A stretch of 64,000 bases of DNA from Drosophila persimilis. Lineage: Eukaryota > Arthropoda > Insecta > Diptera > Drosophilidae. The position numbers and the translations under genes are program-made. How positions within the stretch are numbered: position 1 is the first letter of the stretch; each line of letters opens with the position of its first letter. The stretch lies in NCBI RefSeq assembly GCF_003286085.1, contig NW_020825333.1, positions 1,240,001 to 1,304,000 on the forward strand, given 5' to 3'. Under the pieces are notes generated by a model. The model was not told where the DNA came from, did no database searches, and was given only the letters and a program-made list of their open reading frames with translations. Of the stretch, positions 1 to 8,609 are shown piece by piece.

Positions 1-1
1 G

Positions 2-1057
2 TTGGATGCAACGCTGAGACGCATTGGTTTTATACCGACTGTCAACGAACCCTGTCTGTATCGTAAGCCAGGTAAAAATATGTGTCTAATAGCTGTATAC
101 GTAGATGACATTATTTTGGCGTGTAAGGACCTAGATGATATATCTGATATCAAGATAAAGATCGCAGCAGAATTTGATGTGGTTGACATCGGGCCTATGC
201 AATACTTTTTAGGTATTGAGGTGAAACGTGAAGGCAGTACGGGTGCGATTTCAATCAGCCAACAGAAATATATTAGAGAGTTGCTCGAACAGTACAATTT
301 GAAAGATTGTCGACAGACGTCCACGCCTCTTGAAGCTGGTTACCAGGTGGCATGCAACAAAGAGGATTGCCGCAGGGTCGACATCACATCGTTCCAAAAG
401 CTAATTGGAGAGTTATCTTATCTTGCTGTTATGACTCGTCCAGACATTGCGCATTCGGTGAACAAATTAGCACAACGTAACAAGGATCCTCATTCCGAGC
501 ATGAAGCGGCAGCCAAGCACATCCTTCGATATTTGGCAAAAACTATCGACTGGGAGATATGCTACACAAAGCAAGGAAAGGCAATTGAGTGTTTTGTTGA
601 TGCAGATTGGGCAAGTGATATGACGAACCGAAAGTCATTCACTGGCTATGTATGCATGTTGGCAGGAGGAGCGGTTTCTTGGGAGTCAAGAAAGCAATCG
701 ACGGTTGCCCTCAGTTCCACGGAGGCAGAGTACATAGCCTTATCATCTGCAGCAAAAGAGGCGATATACTTTCGCAGCCTACTGATTGACTTAAAGCTGA
801 TATCCAAGGAGTCAGCTATTCAGATGTACGGCGACAACATTGGAGCACAGCAGCTTGCTAGAAACCCCATGTTTCATGCACGTACAAAGCACATCGACGT
901 CAAGATACATCATATTCGAGAGGTTCTCAAGAGAGGTGAAGTCAACATTGCATATCTGCCAACCGATGAGATGATAGCAGATGTCCTCACAAAGAACTTA
1001 GCCAAGGTTAAGCACCATAAATTTGTATTCGCATTTGGTTTAAAAGATCGTTTATAA
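2..1057 (+). CDS. Ty1/copia-type Pol, C-terminal part (reverse transcriptase + RNase H), 5'-truncated by window edge
   Basis: The frame is open at the left edge (first codon is TTG, not a real start) and ends at TAA 1055-1057. It carries the copia-type RT palm motif YVDD at residues 33-36, the YFLGIE segment typical of copia RT, and an RNase H domain with FVDADWASD near residue 199, SSTEAEYIAL near 238 and YGDNIGAQQL near 276. The order RT then RNase H as the C-terminal end of Pol is the Ty1/copia arrangement. There is no internal stop, so this is the least damaged coding region in the window. The product would copy element RNA into cDNA in virus-like particles. An LTR follows 73 bp downstream. 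Upstream protease and integrase lie outside the window. Confidence 0.9.
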   Translation: MDATLRRIGFIPTVNEPCLYRKPGKNMCLIAVYVDDIILACKDLDDISDIKIKIAAEFDVVDIGPMQYFLGIEVKREGSTGAISISQQKYIRELLEQYNLKDCRQTSTPLEAGYQVACNKEDCRRVDITSFQKLIGELSYLAVMTRPDIAHSVNKLAQRNKDPHSEHEAAAKHILRYLAKTIDWEICYTKQGKAIECFVDADWASDMTNRKSFTGYVCMLAGGAVSWESRKQSTVALSSTEAEYIALSSAAKEAIYFRSLLIDLKLISKESAIQMYGDNIGAQQLARNPMFHARTKHIDVKIHHIREVLKRGEVNIAYLPTDEMIADVLTKNLAKVKHHKFVFAFGLKDRL

Positions 1058-1129
1058 GTGCTTGACATGTTATTGAATATTAGTTAAGTATATTTAAAGT
1101 TTGTAAACATGCGTTGTGTTGAGGAGGAG

Positions 1130-1333
1130 TGTTCAAAGTGACCGCCACGATAATTAGATATTGATCTGTAACAACACTGCGCATGTGCCCTGCTGCATAT
1201 CGATGTTCTCATATCGATGTTCTGTATATCGATGTTCCCTTTTCGGTGTCTCTCTCTTGCGTATGTTACTCGGAAGCACATATAATTCTGTATACTGATA
1301 TTCTGCTGTCTTACAAATAAAATAACTTTAACA
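1130..1333 (+). mobile_element. Putative 3' LTR of the copia-like element
   Basis: A purine tract GAGGAGGAG (1121-1129) directly precedes TGTT, and the segment ends AACA, giving the short TGTT...AACA inverted ends expected of an LTR. It contains a TATAAT-like box near 1278 and an A-rich AAATAAAATAA stretch near its end. The length of 204 bp is short for a copia LTR. The partner LTR is outside the window, so the right boundary rests on the terminal motif and on the immediate start of gypsy gag remnant sequence at 1334. Confidence 0.6.
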
Positions 1334-1990
1334 GGATTCCGCCGCTTCGGCAAGGGCCAGAGCGGTCTGCAGATCTTTCGGTCTTGCCGAAAATACTGCT
1401 GTTTTCAATGTTCTTCTTAAGCCTGAAACGAATACGTCTATAGCGTCGTCCCTAGCTTTCTCGTTTAGAATGCCCTCTACGAGAGAGACCTATTTCTCAA
1501 TCTCGTCATAGTATTCCGCCAAGGACAGGTTTCCCTGCCGCATGGTGGACTGTATTGAAAGATGACAGGACGTTATTTGCGGCCCCTTTTATTTTATTCC
1601 TGATTATGCCTGTCGCCATATAATGTCTAGCGCTGCCCTCATAGGCGCTGCTTGGCGACAAGCCACATAATAATCCTGTTAGCCTTCGAACGTCAACAGA
1701 GCAATCTCGGCTTGTAATTGGTGTAACCTGGTCTCGAACCACGAGGCCTGATTTTGCAGTGCGGCCTCTATAGCTGCTGCGAAAGTTGCCGGATTCATGA
1801 TGTCAGGGGAACGTTCGTTGCTCCAGTCAAATGGAAGGCCCCTTAGACACAAACGTAAACTATCGTCGCTATCGGATTGTTCTTGCTTGCTATCACCTGG
1901 GTCTTTCAGGTTCTCACACAGTGAAACTAAGCTATCGGACCGCTTAAAGGACTAGAGGTCACTATTGGAACTGTTAGGGCTATTGCCCAT
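1334..1990 (-). pseudogene. Gypsy-type Gag remnant, truncated
   Basis: Read on the minus strand from an ATG at 1988-1990, the frame shows an acidic/serine-rich start, a segment with SLAEYYDEIEK (around 1500-1530) and a C-terminal part with DAIDVFVSGL and KDLQTALALAEAAES, typical of Drosophila gypsy-type Gag. Several in-frame stops and a frame change make it non-functional. It is cut off at 1333 by the copia-like LTR, which apparently inserted into or truncated it. It lies in the correct order behind the gypsy leader, PBS and LTR at 1991-2811. Confidence 0.75.
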
Positions 1991-2401
1991 TAGCAACTTC
2001 TTGTTTTATTTGTATTTTTTATTGCTTTAATGAATTTGATTTTGATTTTAAATATCTCAGCTGCACCACTCAGTACTCTTTTATTTTTATTGGGTAGCGA
2101 TTACCAAAATGCTCGAATAAAATTTTACAAAAAGAGCTCACTTACATGGTTTTCTGCGGCTTGTACCGTGTTTTATTCGATCTAATTATTAGTTTTCTTC
2201 AACTAACTATTAATTTCATTGTGGGTGGCGATGTGGGAAGCGAGGGGTTGCCCTTCAGCTTGTTGTTTTTACTTTTTGAGGCGAGGGATTGCCCTTCAGC
2301 CTGTTTTACCTTAGACGTTGATGCCGGGAGCGAGGGATTGCCCTTCAGCTTGTTCCGGGTGTGGTTTTTGTCCACCTGATGGACCTGATGGATAAAATTC
2401 C
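1991..2401 (-). promoter_or_regulatory. Gypsy-type 5' leader with a repeated motif array
   Basis: This non-coding stretch lies between the primer-binding site and the gag start of the minus-strand gypsy element. It is AT-rich except for three near-identical 25-bp blocks in the half next to the PBS. In the gypsy family this leader position holds the Su(Hw) insulator array; the motif here differs from the Su(Hw) consensus, so an insulator role is only a positional analogy. Confidence 0.55.
2240..2354. repeat. Three spaced 25-bp direct repeats in the gypsy leader
   Basis: Copies lie at 2240-2264, 2281-2305 and 2330-2354 and share the core GATTGCCCTTCAGC with one or two substitutions each. Start-to-start spacing is 41 and 49 bp. 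A related core GGATTGCCCTTCA occurs again near 47023-47035, close to another gypsy fragment. Confidence 0.8.
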
Positions 2402-2411
2402 GTTGGGCGCC
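2402..2411 (-). other. Gypsy primer-binding site (tRNA-Lys type)
   Basis: On the minus strand the bases after the LTR read (T)GGCGCCCAAC, complementary to the 3' end of a lysine tRNA, as is known for gypsy. It abuts the LTR end ...TTTACT at 2412. Confidence 0.75.
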
Positions 2412-2811
2412 AGTAAAGTGAATCACGGTTATTATAATGTTTATTATTTATTCCGTGGAAACGAGAATTATTGTTCCTCGTTGGAGGTCTTAGACAAACC
2501 AAATTTACATGAAAATGAAAGTCTTAATATTAAGTCCCCGGCCGCCGGCTGCGCAGTCGCCGGTGCATTAATCTGCTGACATGGCACACGCGCCGGTGTT
2601 ATGTTGAACAGCAGCAGTTTCCCACGTTCCACGGCCCCATAGTTGTTGTTGGGCTGTCTGGGCAAGTATCTCTGTCAACGGTGCAACTCTCGTGTTACGC
2701 GACGAGGCATGTGCTGTATTTGGCTCATATGAAAATGTTTAAGCTCATTGACCCGCTGTAGGGTCGAGAACCAAATGCAGAGGGAGGGGTATCCGGCTGG
2801 ATCGGATAACT
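2412..2811 (-). mobile_element. Gypsy-type 5' LTR (400 bp)
   Basis: In minus orientation it begins AGTTATC and ends TTTACT, the AGT...ACT type ends of gypsy/errantivirus LTRs, and is followed by the tRNA-Lys PBS. A second, truncated copy lies at 62391-62766 and shares the same AGTTATC start, which fixes that boundary. The flank just outside is TACATA, the alternating target preferred by gypsy elements, inside the BEL-1 leader, so this element inserted into BEL-1 copy 0. Confidence 0.8.
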
Positions 2812-3758
2812 TACATACATATGTATTCATTTCTCGCTCTAGCTCAAAATTAAACAATACTTCGTTCTGCCAACGGTTGTGGCCTCCTACTTCTCCAAAG
2901 GTATAATTTGATCCGAGCTAGCTCCTGCGTTCAGCCTCCGATCCAGTGTAAATAATATTCCTATCTCTTCCAGCTACCAGCTAAGCTTTCGTTGCTGACA
3001 TATGCACATGCATACAAGCACATGTACACATCGTAACGCAATGCAAGCGGCTAACAACAAACATAAAGTCATATTCTTGCAATTACTTTGTTGTCTTTTC
3101 CGTGCATGCTCAACGTTTCATGGTTTTTCGGTTTTATAACTAATTATATTGGCAACAAATATAGCACACGATCCATACATACGGTACAACATATGTATTA
3201 ATCTTACATATACATACGTATGCATTTTAACTAAGCATACTCTTGCACATCTATGTAATATACATATTGTATATAAAACGGTTATCTACCGCTTTAACCG
3301 TTGTTTTACATCTCGCCAAAAGGGTGGTTCGTCAACCCAAGCCGCGGTACATAGCACTTACAGCCATACATACACACATACAATTTTTTTCGTTTTTCTT
3401 TTCGCTTTCGCTTCTCCACATATTTTTCGGTGCCGAGCTTTACCGTAACGGAACGACAAGTGACGCGCTACCCTGCATTTCGAGGGTATATTGTTTTTGA
3501 ACGATTGGTACCTCTTGCCTCAATATAATTGTTCATCCTTAATTTTCGTTCTTGGTTGGACATTTGTTTGTTGATCGTAGTATTTATATCTATATATTCC
3601 GGCCACGGTGTACGATTTCTATAATAAAAGTACTCGCAATAAATTCCACTACCAAGACGACAAATCCACGGTTCGTCGTTCAGAACTTCCACTTCTCCAT
3701 TTCCGCTCACCTGCCTTTGCGACTCTGATACGCGTTATCGCAAATCCATTAGCCAACC
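2812..3758 (+). mobile_element. BEL-1 copy 0: partial 5' leader
   Basis: It aligns by eye with the leader of the complete BEL-1 element (about 7620-8609) but is clearly more diverged, with many substitutions and indels. It has no coding potential of its own on the plus strand. The left end is interrupted by the gypsy LTR; LTR and PBS are missing. It contains a decayed version of the antisense ORF found in all BEL-1 leaders. Confidence 0.75.
3468..3710 (-). pseudogene. Remnant of the BEL-1 leader antisense ORF (copy 0)
   Basis: The minus-strand frame of 80 codons shares MSNQERKLRM and IEARG with the longer antisense ORFs in the other BEL-1 leaders. It is frameshifted and stops early after that block. 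Function is unknown and may be fortuitous. Confidence 0.4.
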
Positions 3759-4896
3759 TTACCCACTGGTGAAAAGATATCTCGCAAGAAGTTTAAGCAG
3801 GTGAGTTCGCTGAGTTTGACCCATCCACCCAGCTCAAACGGCTCAGTCACGACGCCCGCATCTTCCCTTCTGGTCCCAGCTGAGCAAGGTCCGACCACGT
3901 TCAGGGCTCACACACCACATACCTTTGAGGCCTGGTTGCTCCCCTCGGGAGCCCCTCGCACGGCTCCTAGCACTATGGCCGCCAGTTCGGCACAGTCTAA
4001 GTTTGCCTTGGCTACAAGCAGACTGACCCGCTTCGACCAGAAGCTCAGCGCTCCAGATGCTAGCACACCAACCCGCTCGCTCTCCCAAGTCCATCGAGAA
4101 CAACTCCGAAGCCTGTGGGCAAAGGTGGACGCGGAGCTCGCGGCCTGTTCGGTGACGATGGCGGAAGAGGATCCAGAGGGTGTAGCTAATGTCCAAGAGA
4201 TGTACGATGACTGCTACGCGGTCTACGCGCAATGCCTGGCCGAACTGAACGATCAGCTCGAGCCCCCGACTGTCCCTCACACGCCGCAACTGGCCGTTCA
4301 AGTGCCGACTCCCGGCGGTTGCCACCTCCCTCCATGTGACACTGAAGTTTTCAGTGGGGACTACCAGCAGTGGCCCACGTTCCGAGACCTGTTCACCGCC
4401 ATCTACATAAAAAACCCAAGGTTGGCTCCAGTGGAAAAACTGTTCCACCTCAACAAAAAGACCAGCGGTGAAGCCCACGACATAGTGGCACAGGCTCCAC
4501 TTACGAACGAGGGTTTCGCATCCGCATGGAACGCCCTCCGTGAGCATTTCCAAAACAAGAGGCTGATACTCAAGGCCCAGCTGAAGATCCTTTTCAGTCT
4601 GCCCCAATCCGTACCGAGTCAGCAGCAGCGCTAAAAGAGCTCCACAGGGCCGTCCACAAGTGCCTCACGACACTCACCCATTCCGAGGTCTCCACAGACA
4701 GCGTTTTCGCTGACGGAGTGTTAGTGTACCTCATTTCCGCTAAGCTGCCAAAGACGACCTTAGAGCTTTGGGAGCAATCCGTGACGCACCAGTCCGAAAT
4801 TCCCACCTGGCACGCCATGGACAAGTTCCTGGCGGAGCGGTACCTGTCTCTTGAAGTGACCGAGGATAGCCATCCAGGCATGGGGACTCAGGCCCA
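3759..4896 (+). pseudogene. BEL-1 copy 0 Gag, start codon lost and frameshifted
   Basis: This is a BEL/Pao Gag (DUF1759-type) with a Ser/Pro/Thr-rich N-terminus and the family motif FSGDYQQWPTFRDLF. Where copy 1b reads ATGCCCACTGG, this copy reads TTACCCACTGG (3759-3761), so the normal start is gone; the frame is open 3801-4634. A 1-bp loss near 4610 shifts the frame, and coding resumes 4718-4896 before being cut by the MULE-like element at 4897. The main part resembles copies 1-4, while the segment from about 4735 on matches copy 1b, suggesting a mosaic or a duplication boundary there. Confidence 0.8.
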
Positions 4897-5600
4897 CGGG
4901 CATTATGACACTTTTAAAATTTACATAGAGCCCGCGGGGTTTTATGTCACTTTTTTTTGGGCGTTATAACACTATAAGACTCTAAACGATTGCTGTCTTA
5001 TTTTCGAATAATTTACTGCATTTGCAGCTTCTTCACTTTTTTGGCATTCTTCGTAAAAGATTTCGTGAACTCCTTTTCTTTGTAGGGTTTTCTGCTCACA
5101 TTGACCTTTAACATTATTGATCAACTCCAGTTGTTTTATGAGTTCTTGTGGAGAGGCATGGTTGTGGTTGCACTCGAGACTCATTTGAGTGCACACGCCA
5201 ATATTGGACAAAGCCACTGAAACACCACAGTCTTTTTTATAACAATATAACGCAAACTATTTTTGAACGCACTCTTCATTTTAAATAATTGTTGCTCTGT
5301 TAACAGCAACAACTTTTAATTTTTCGAAACCCAGCAATTATCTTGTACTCATATGAAGCTTCCATTACGCATGCACTTTGTTCGAAGATCAATGACAAAC
5401 TAATTAGAAGATCATTGCCGAAAACATGTAAAATGCGATAAAAAACGAGATAAGACAATAAACGGAACTTTTTTTAACGGTACTTTTATTGATTCTTGAT
5501 GCACTTTGCAAGTTTTACGAAATTAAGGGCGTTATGACACTAACGCTAAGACACTTTAGGAGTTGGCGCTATATCACTTTTAAAAGTGTCATAAGGCCCG
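4897..5600 (-). mobile_element. MULE-like DNA transposon, 704 bp, with terminal inverted repeats
   Basis: The ends are 23-bp inverted repeats (4897-4919 and 5578-5600) differing at about one base, each containing TTATGACACTTTTAAAA or its complement. A related subterminal motif GGGCGTTATRACACTA occurs near 4959 and 5527. The inside encodes a short minus-strand fragment resembling the N-terminal part of MULE/FLYWCH transposases. No catalytic domain is present, so it is non-autonomous. It has different host sequence on its two sides (BEL-1 gag left, gypsy integrase right), so no target duplication can be read. Classification as MULE rests on one weak protein match. Confidence 0.5.
4972..5217 (-). 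pseudogene. MULE-like transposase N-terminal fragment
   Basis: The 81-codon minus-strand frame has CNHNHASPQELIKQL followed by a helical region with HEIFYEECQKSEEAANAV. The Cys/His-rich HNH-like start and the 'IFYEEC...EAA' helix resemble the region after the FLYWCH zinc finger in Mutator-like transposases. No DDE catalytic domain follows. Another copy with three or fewer residue changes lies at 19265-19510. Confidence 0.45.
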
Positions 5601-5826
5601 AGGGCCAAAAAGATATAAAAGTAGACAACATAACAACTACTACACACCACCACCAGACATAAGGTACCATAGAAAGAAGTCACAGAACATTTAATGAGTA
5701 CATACGTTCGTAAATATCAGTAGATAAAACTGATTGGGACAAATTTTTACAGTATTTCGTTTACTGTTTTAACACAACTCCATCCGTAACCCATAATTAT
5801 TGTCCATTCGAACTTGTATTCGGTGC
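5601..5826 (+). pseudogene. Gypsy integrase core fragment
   Basis: In one forward frame it shows GTIERSHRTFNEYIR, the segment around the catalytic Glu of gypsy integrase, followed by DKFLQYFVYCFNTTPS and CPFELVFG. Two in-frame stops interrupt it. It lies between the MULE-like element and the LINE with no LTR or other gypsy sequence attached. The same segment, in opposite orientation, is part of the larger remnant at 54640-55814. Confidence 0.75.
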
Positions 5827-6732
5827 TTATGTGGTTTTAAAATCCCCGAGAATCGAGGGGGTTTTAGCATAGGCCAGCAGTTCCTGTGGCGTCCTTTTGG
5901 AGGCATCCTTCAGTGATGCCAGCACTGGGGCGCCCAGGTATCTCCTCCTTGCCCTTGAGAGAGCCGGACAGTTGCAAATGAAATGTTCCAGGGTTTCGAT
6001 AGCCCCAGGTTCATCACCTTTCCGACAACTGTCTCTGTTGGTGATGCCTAGCTTTGTTGCATGTGCAGCCAGACGGTGACCTGTTAGTATTCCCAATAAC
6101 AATCTACAGTCCTTTCATGGTAGGTGCAATAGGTAGTGGCTAAGTTTCTCATTGCGATCCTTGCACATTTTTTTCGAGGTTCTGCAGGTGGTGGTACTCC
6201 TCTACCTGTTTTCGGTTAGTGATCTAACCTGCTTCTCTAGATCGCTTTGCAGCGTTTTAAAGGAGACAGGCACGTTTTCGGTTCTCCTATTCTCAAGCCC
6301 GACGCCTTCCTTGGCTAGTAGCGAAGGAGTCTATAACCCAGTGTATTCCTTTTGTGGTTAACAGATCTGTTGGGGGGTGTTGTTCCTTGGTTGCTAGGTC
6401 CTGATGCTCTTTGGCGTCGGTGACCTCGGTGCATCCAGGGAAATGCGCCTCCATTAGTGCTATTAGGGCTTCTTCACTGCCCTCTGTCCACTGTCCGTTA
6501 TCTAGTTTTAATTGACTCTGTACTGTGGGCTGCGTTGAAAGCAGCTTCCGGAGCCTTACGGTTTCGGGCAGTTTCTCGATGTTGGAGCAGAAGTTCCTCC
6601 ACGAGCTCCTTTGTGCCTTACGTATTTCCTTCTTGTAGCTCCTAAATAGGATTTTATATTCCTTATTGACAATCTCTTCGTTCGATTGTTTGACGATCTT
6701 AAAGAATTCCTTAAGGTTGTTCCTTTGGAGAG
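5827..6732 (-). pseudogene. LOA/Baggins-like LINE ORF2: linker and C-terminal parts, RT deleted
   Basis: On the minus strand, 6732-6293 encodes the segment between endonuclease and RT (NEEIVNKEYKILFRSYKKE, then HWVIDSF just before where RT should start). 6102-5827 encodes the extreme C-terminus with TGHRLAAHATKLGI, a Cys/His cluster and CPALSRARRRYLG, typical after the RNase H of LOA/R1-type LINEs. The RT and most of RNase H should lie between them, but only about 190 bp (6103-6292) of unmatched sequence remain. The gene is therefore an internal-deletion derivative. It was also split by BEL-1 copy 1; upstream parts are at 11981-13804. Confidence 0.65.
6728..6732. repeat. Target-site duplication of BEL-1 copy 1 (left)
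   Basis: GAGAG precedes the 5' LTR and GAGAG (11976-11980) follows the 3' LTR. Five bp is the size expected for BEL/Pao integration, and the LINE frame on the two sides is continuous once the insertion is removed. Confidence 0.85.
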
Positions 6733-7096
6733 TGTTCAGGCCAGCAGTAAACAATTTCCGCGCACTGTGCCAACTCCGTGCGCCCCGGTCCCAACTCGCT
6801 CTCGCGCGCTCGGAGGGGCGCTCGGAGGGGCGCTCGGATCCACAATCTACGATCCACTCGGCGCTCACGGCAGCAAAAGTATCATAAGGCATAGAGTTAG
6901 TTAGTTACGTTTTCACCCCCGCTTCAACCTGTCGACATACCGCGCGAATACCCAATAACTACATGAACATTATATATATATACACATAACGAAACCCATC
7001 GGCCTTTCCTTTCTGTGACGACTGCTAGGTTAGTTTAAACTGGAACATACACCTCGCCGTTGGATAATTGAACCTCGATCCGCCCCACTACAAACA
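6733..7096 (+). mobile_element. BEL-1 copy 1 5' LTR (364 bp)
   Basis: It starts TGTTCAGG and ends CTACAAACA. A TATATATATA run at about 6970-6981 is the likely promoter TATA box. It carries two copies of the 12-bp unit GCGCTCGGAGGG (around 6815-6840), against one in the 3' LTR. Confidence 0.9.
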
Positions 7097-7097
7097 T

Positions 7098-7115
7098 TGG
7101 TCCTTCGAGCCGGAT
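7098..7115 (+). other. BEL-1 primer-binding site (tRNA-Tyr)
   Basis: TGGTCCTTCGAGCCGGAT begins one base after the LTR. It is complementary to CCA plus the acceptor/T-arm end of an insect tRNA-Tyr whose acceptor stem pairs CCTTCGA with TCGAAGG. Confidence 0.75.
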
Positions 7116-8609
7116 CTTCGCCTTCCCCATAATTTGTTTATTCATTAAAGTTAATATCCAACTTTTTAATTCAACCAGTACACAAATTCTTAAAGTAAAG
7201 GCATTTCGAAGATATTTTTTTAATCGATAGCTATACCACAATATTAAGTACAACTTATATCTAAAGACATAATTAAATATACATACCTATATAATCTAGA
7301 AATAATATTATATTAATAAAAATATAATACGACAAACTGTATGATAGAAATCCCCCCTATTAGTGAACACCGAATAGTAAACTACGGATAACCTTATAAA
7401 ATACATATTTGTAACCCACAAAACAAAAATGAAGCCATATGCACACATAAAGATGTATGTTTGGGTGTAAAAATAATGTGCGTATGTGTAAGGAGAAGCT
7501 CACCCCAGCCAGCATCGACGGACAAGTTCAAGATAAGTACTCTTCGATTGTGCCTAACAACAGTGCAGTGATTTTGTGCGAGTTTTCCATCCCAGTCCGA
7601 GTTCCCGTGGCATATGTATGTACATACATATGTATTTATTTCTCGCTCTAGCTCCAAATTAAACCATACCTCGTTCTGCCAACGGTTGTGGCCTCCTACT
7701 TCTCCAAAGGTTTAATTTGATCCGAGCTAACTTCTGCGTTCAGCTTCCGATCCAGTGTAAATAATATTCTTACCTCTCCCAGCTACCAGCTGAGCTTTCG
7801 TTGCTAACATACATACATACAACATGTATGTACACATCGCAACGCAATCCAAGCGGCTGGCAACAAACATAAAGTCATATTCTTGCAACTATTTTTGTTG
7901 TTTATTCCGTGCATGCTCAACGTTCCATAGTTTGTCGGTTTTATAAGGAAATAATATAACAAATCACTGCGCCTCCTTATTTATGTAACTAATTATACTA
8001 CTAACAAAATAACGATCCATACATACGGCACATACATATGTATTTATCTTACATATCTATACGTACGCATTTTAAATTAGCATATTCTTGCACATCTATA
8101 TAATATACATAACGGTTATCCACCGTTTTACCCGTTGTTTGACATCTCTTAACCCAAGCCGCGGTACATAGCACTTACAGCCATACATACACACATACAA
8201 GCAGCAGCAGCGGTGCATTCTTTTCGTTTTTCCTTTCGCTTTCGCTTCTCCTGCGTTTGCCTGCGTTGTAGTTGTTGGGAGAATACGCGCTACCCTGCAT
8301 TTCGAGAGTATATTGTTTTCAACCGACTCTATACATTGGTATATTGGTATATTGGCACCTCGTGCCTCAATATTATCGTCCATCCTCAATTTTCGTTCTT
8401 GGTTAGACATTTGTTTGTTGATTGTAGTATTTATATCTATATATTCCGGCCACGGTGTACTATTTCCATAATTTAAATACTCGCAATAAATTCCACCAAA
8501 ACCACATATATACGGTTCGTAGTTCTGAACTTCCACGTCGCCATTTTCGCTCACCTACCTTTGCGACTCTAATACGCGATCCATAATATTACAGATCCAT
8601 CAGCAAAAC
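7116..8609 (+). mobile_element. BEL-1 copy 1 5' leader (about 1.5 kb)
   Basis: This is a long untranslated stretch between PBS and gag. It is AT-rich near the PBS, then contains short TACATA/CATACA microsatellite-like runs (for example 7800-7835 and 8180-8200) and GCAGCAGCAGCGG near 8201. No plus-strand ORF of note is present. Its last 500 bp carry the antisense ORF described separately. Confidence 0.8.
8096..8554 (-). CDS. Antisense ORF in BEL-1 leader (copy 1), unknown function
   Basis: An open minus-strand frame of 152 codons; the first ATG codon in frame gives a shorter product beginning MSNQERKLRMDD. Upstream in-frame sequence contains GIYCEYLNYGNS and PEYIDINTTINKQ. No known domain is recognised. 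The C-terminal part is Lys/Arg- and Cys-rich (KAKGKTKRMHRCCC) because it is the reverse of a simple-sequence region. It is open in copies 1, 1b, 2, 3, 4 and 5. It could be a chance ORF kept because the copies are recent; independent coding evidence is lacking. Confidence 0.35.
   Translation of the reverse strand: MSENGDVEVQNYEPYICGFGGIYCEYLNYGNSTPWPEYIDINTTINKQMSNQERKLRMDDNIEARGANIPIYQCIESVENNILSKCRVARILPTTTTQANAGEAKAKGKTKRMHRCCCLYVCMYGCKCYVPRLGLRDVKQRVKRWITVMYII

Noticed and set aside
2240..2354. CRISPR-like spaced repeats
   Set aside because: Only three imperfect repeats inside a gypsy leader of a eukaryotic TE cluster; spacers are not uniform.
3843..4607. 254-codon minus-strand ORF (also 8694-9458, 22965-23729, 33843-34538)
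   Set aside because: It is the exact antisense of Gag; its length follows from the GC-rich codon use of Gag, and it has no recognisable domain or start context.
7098..7115. tRNA-like sequence
   Set aside because: Only 18 bases match a tRNA 3' end, next to an LTR; it is a primer-binding site, not a tRNA gene.
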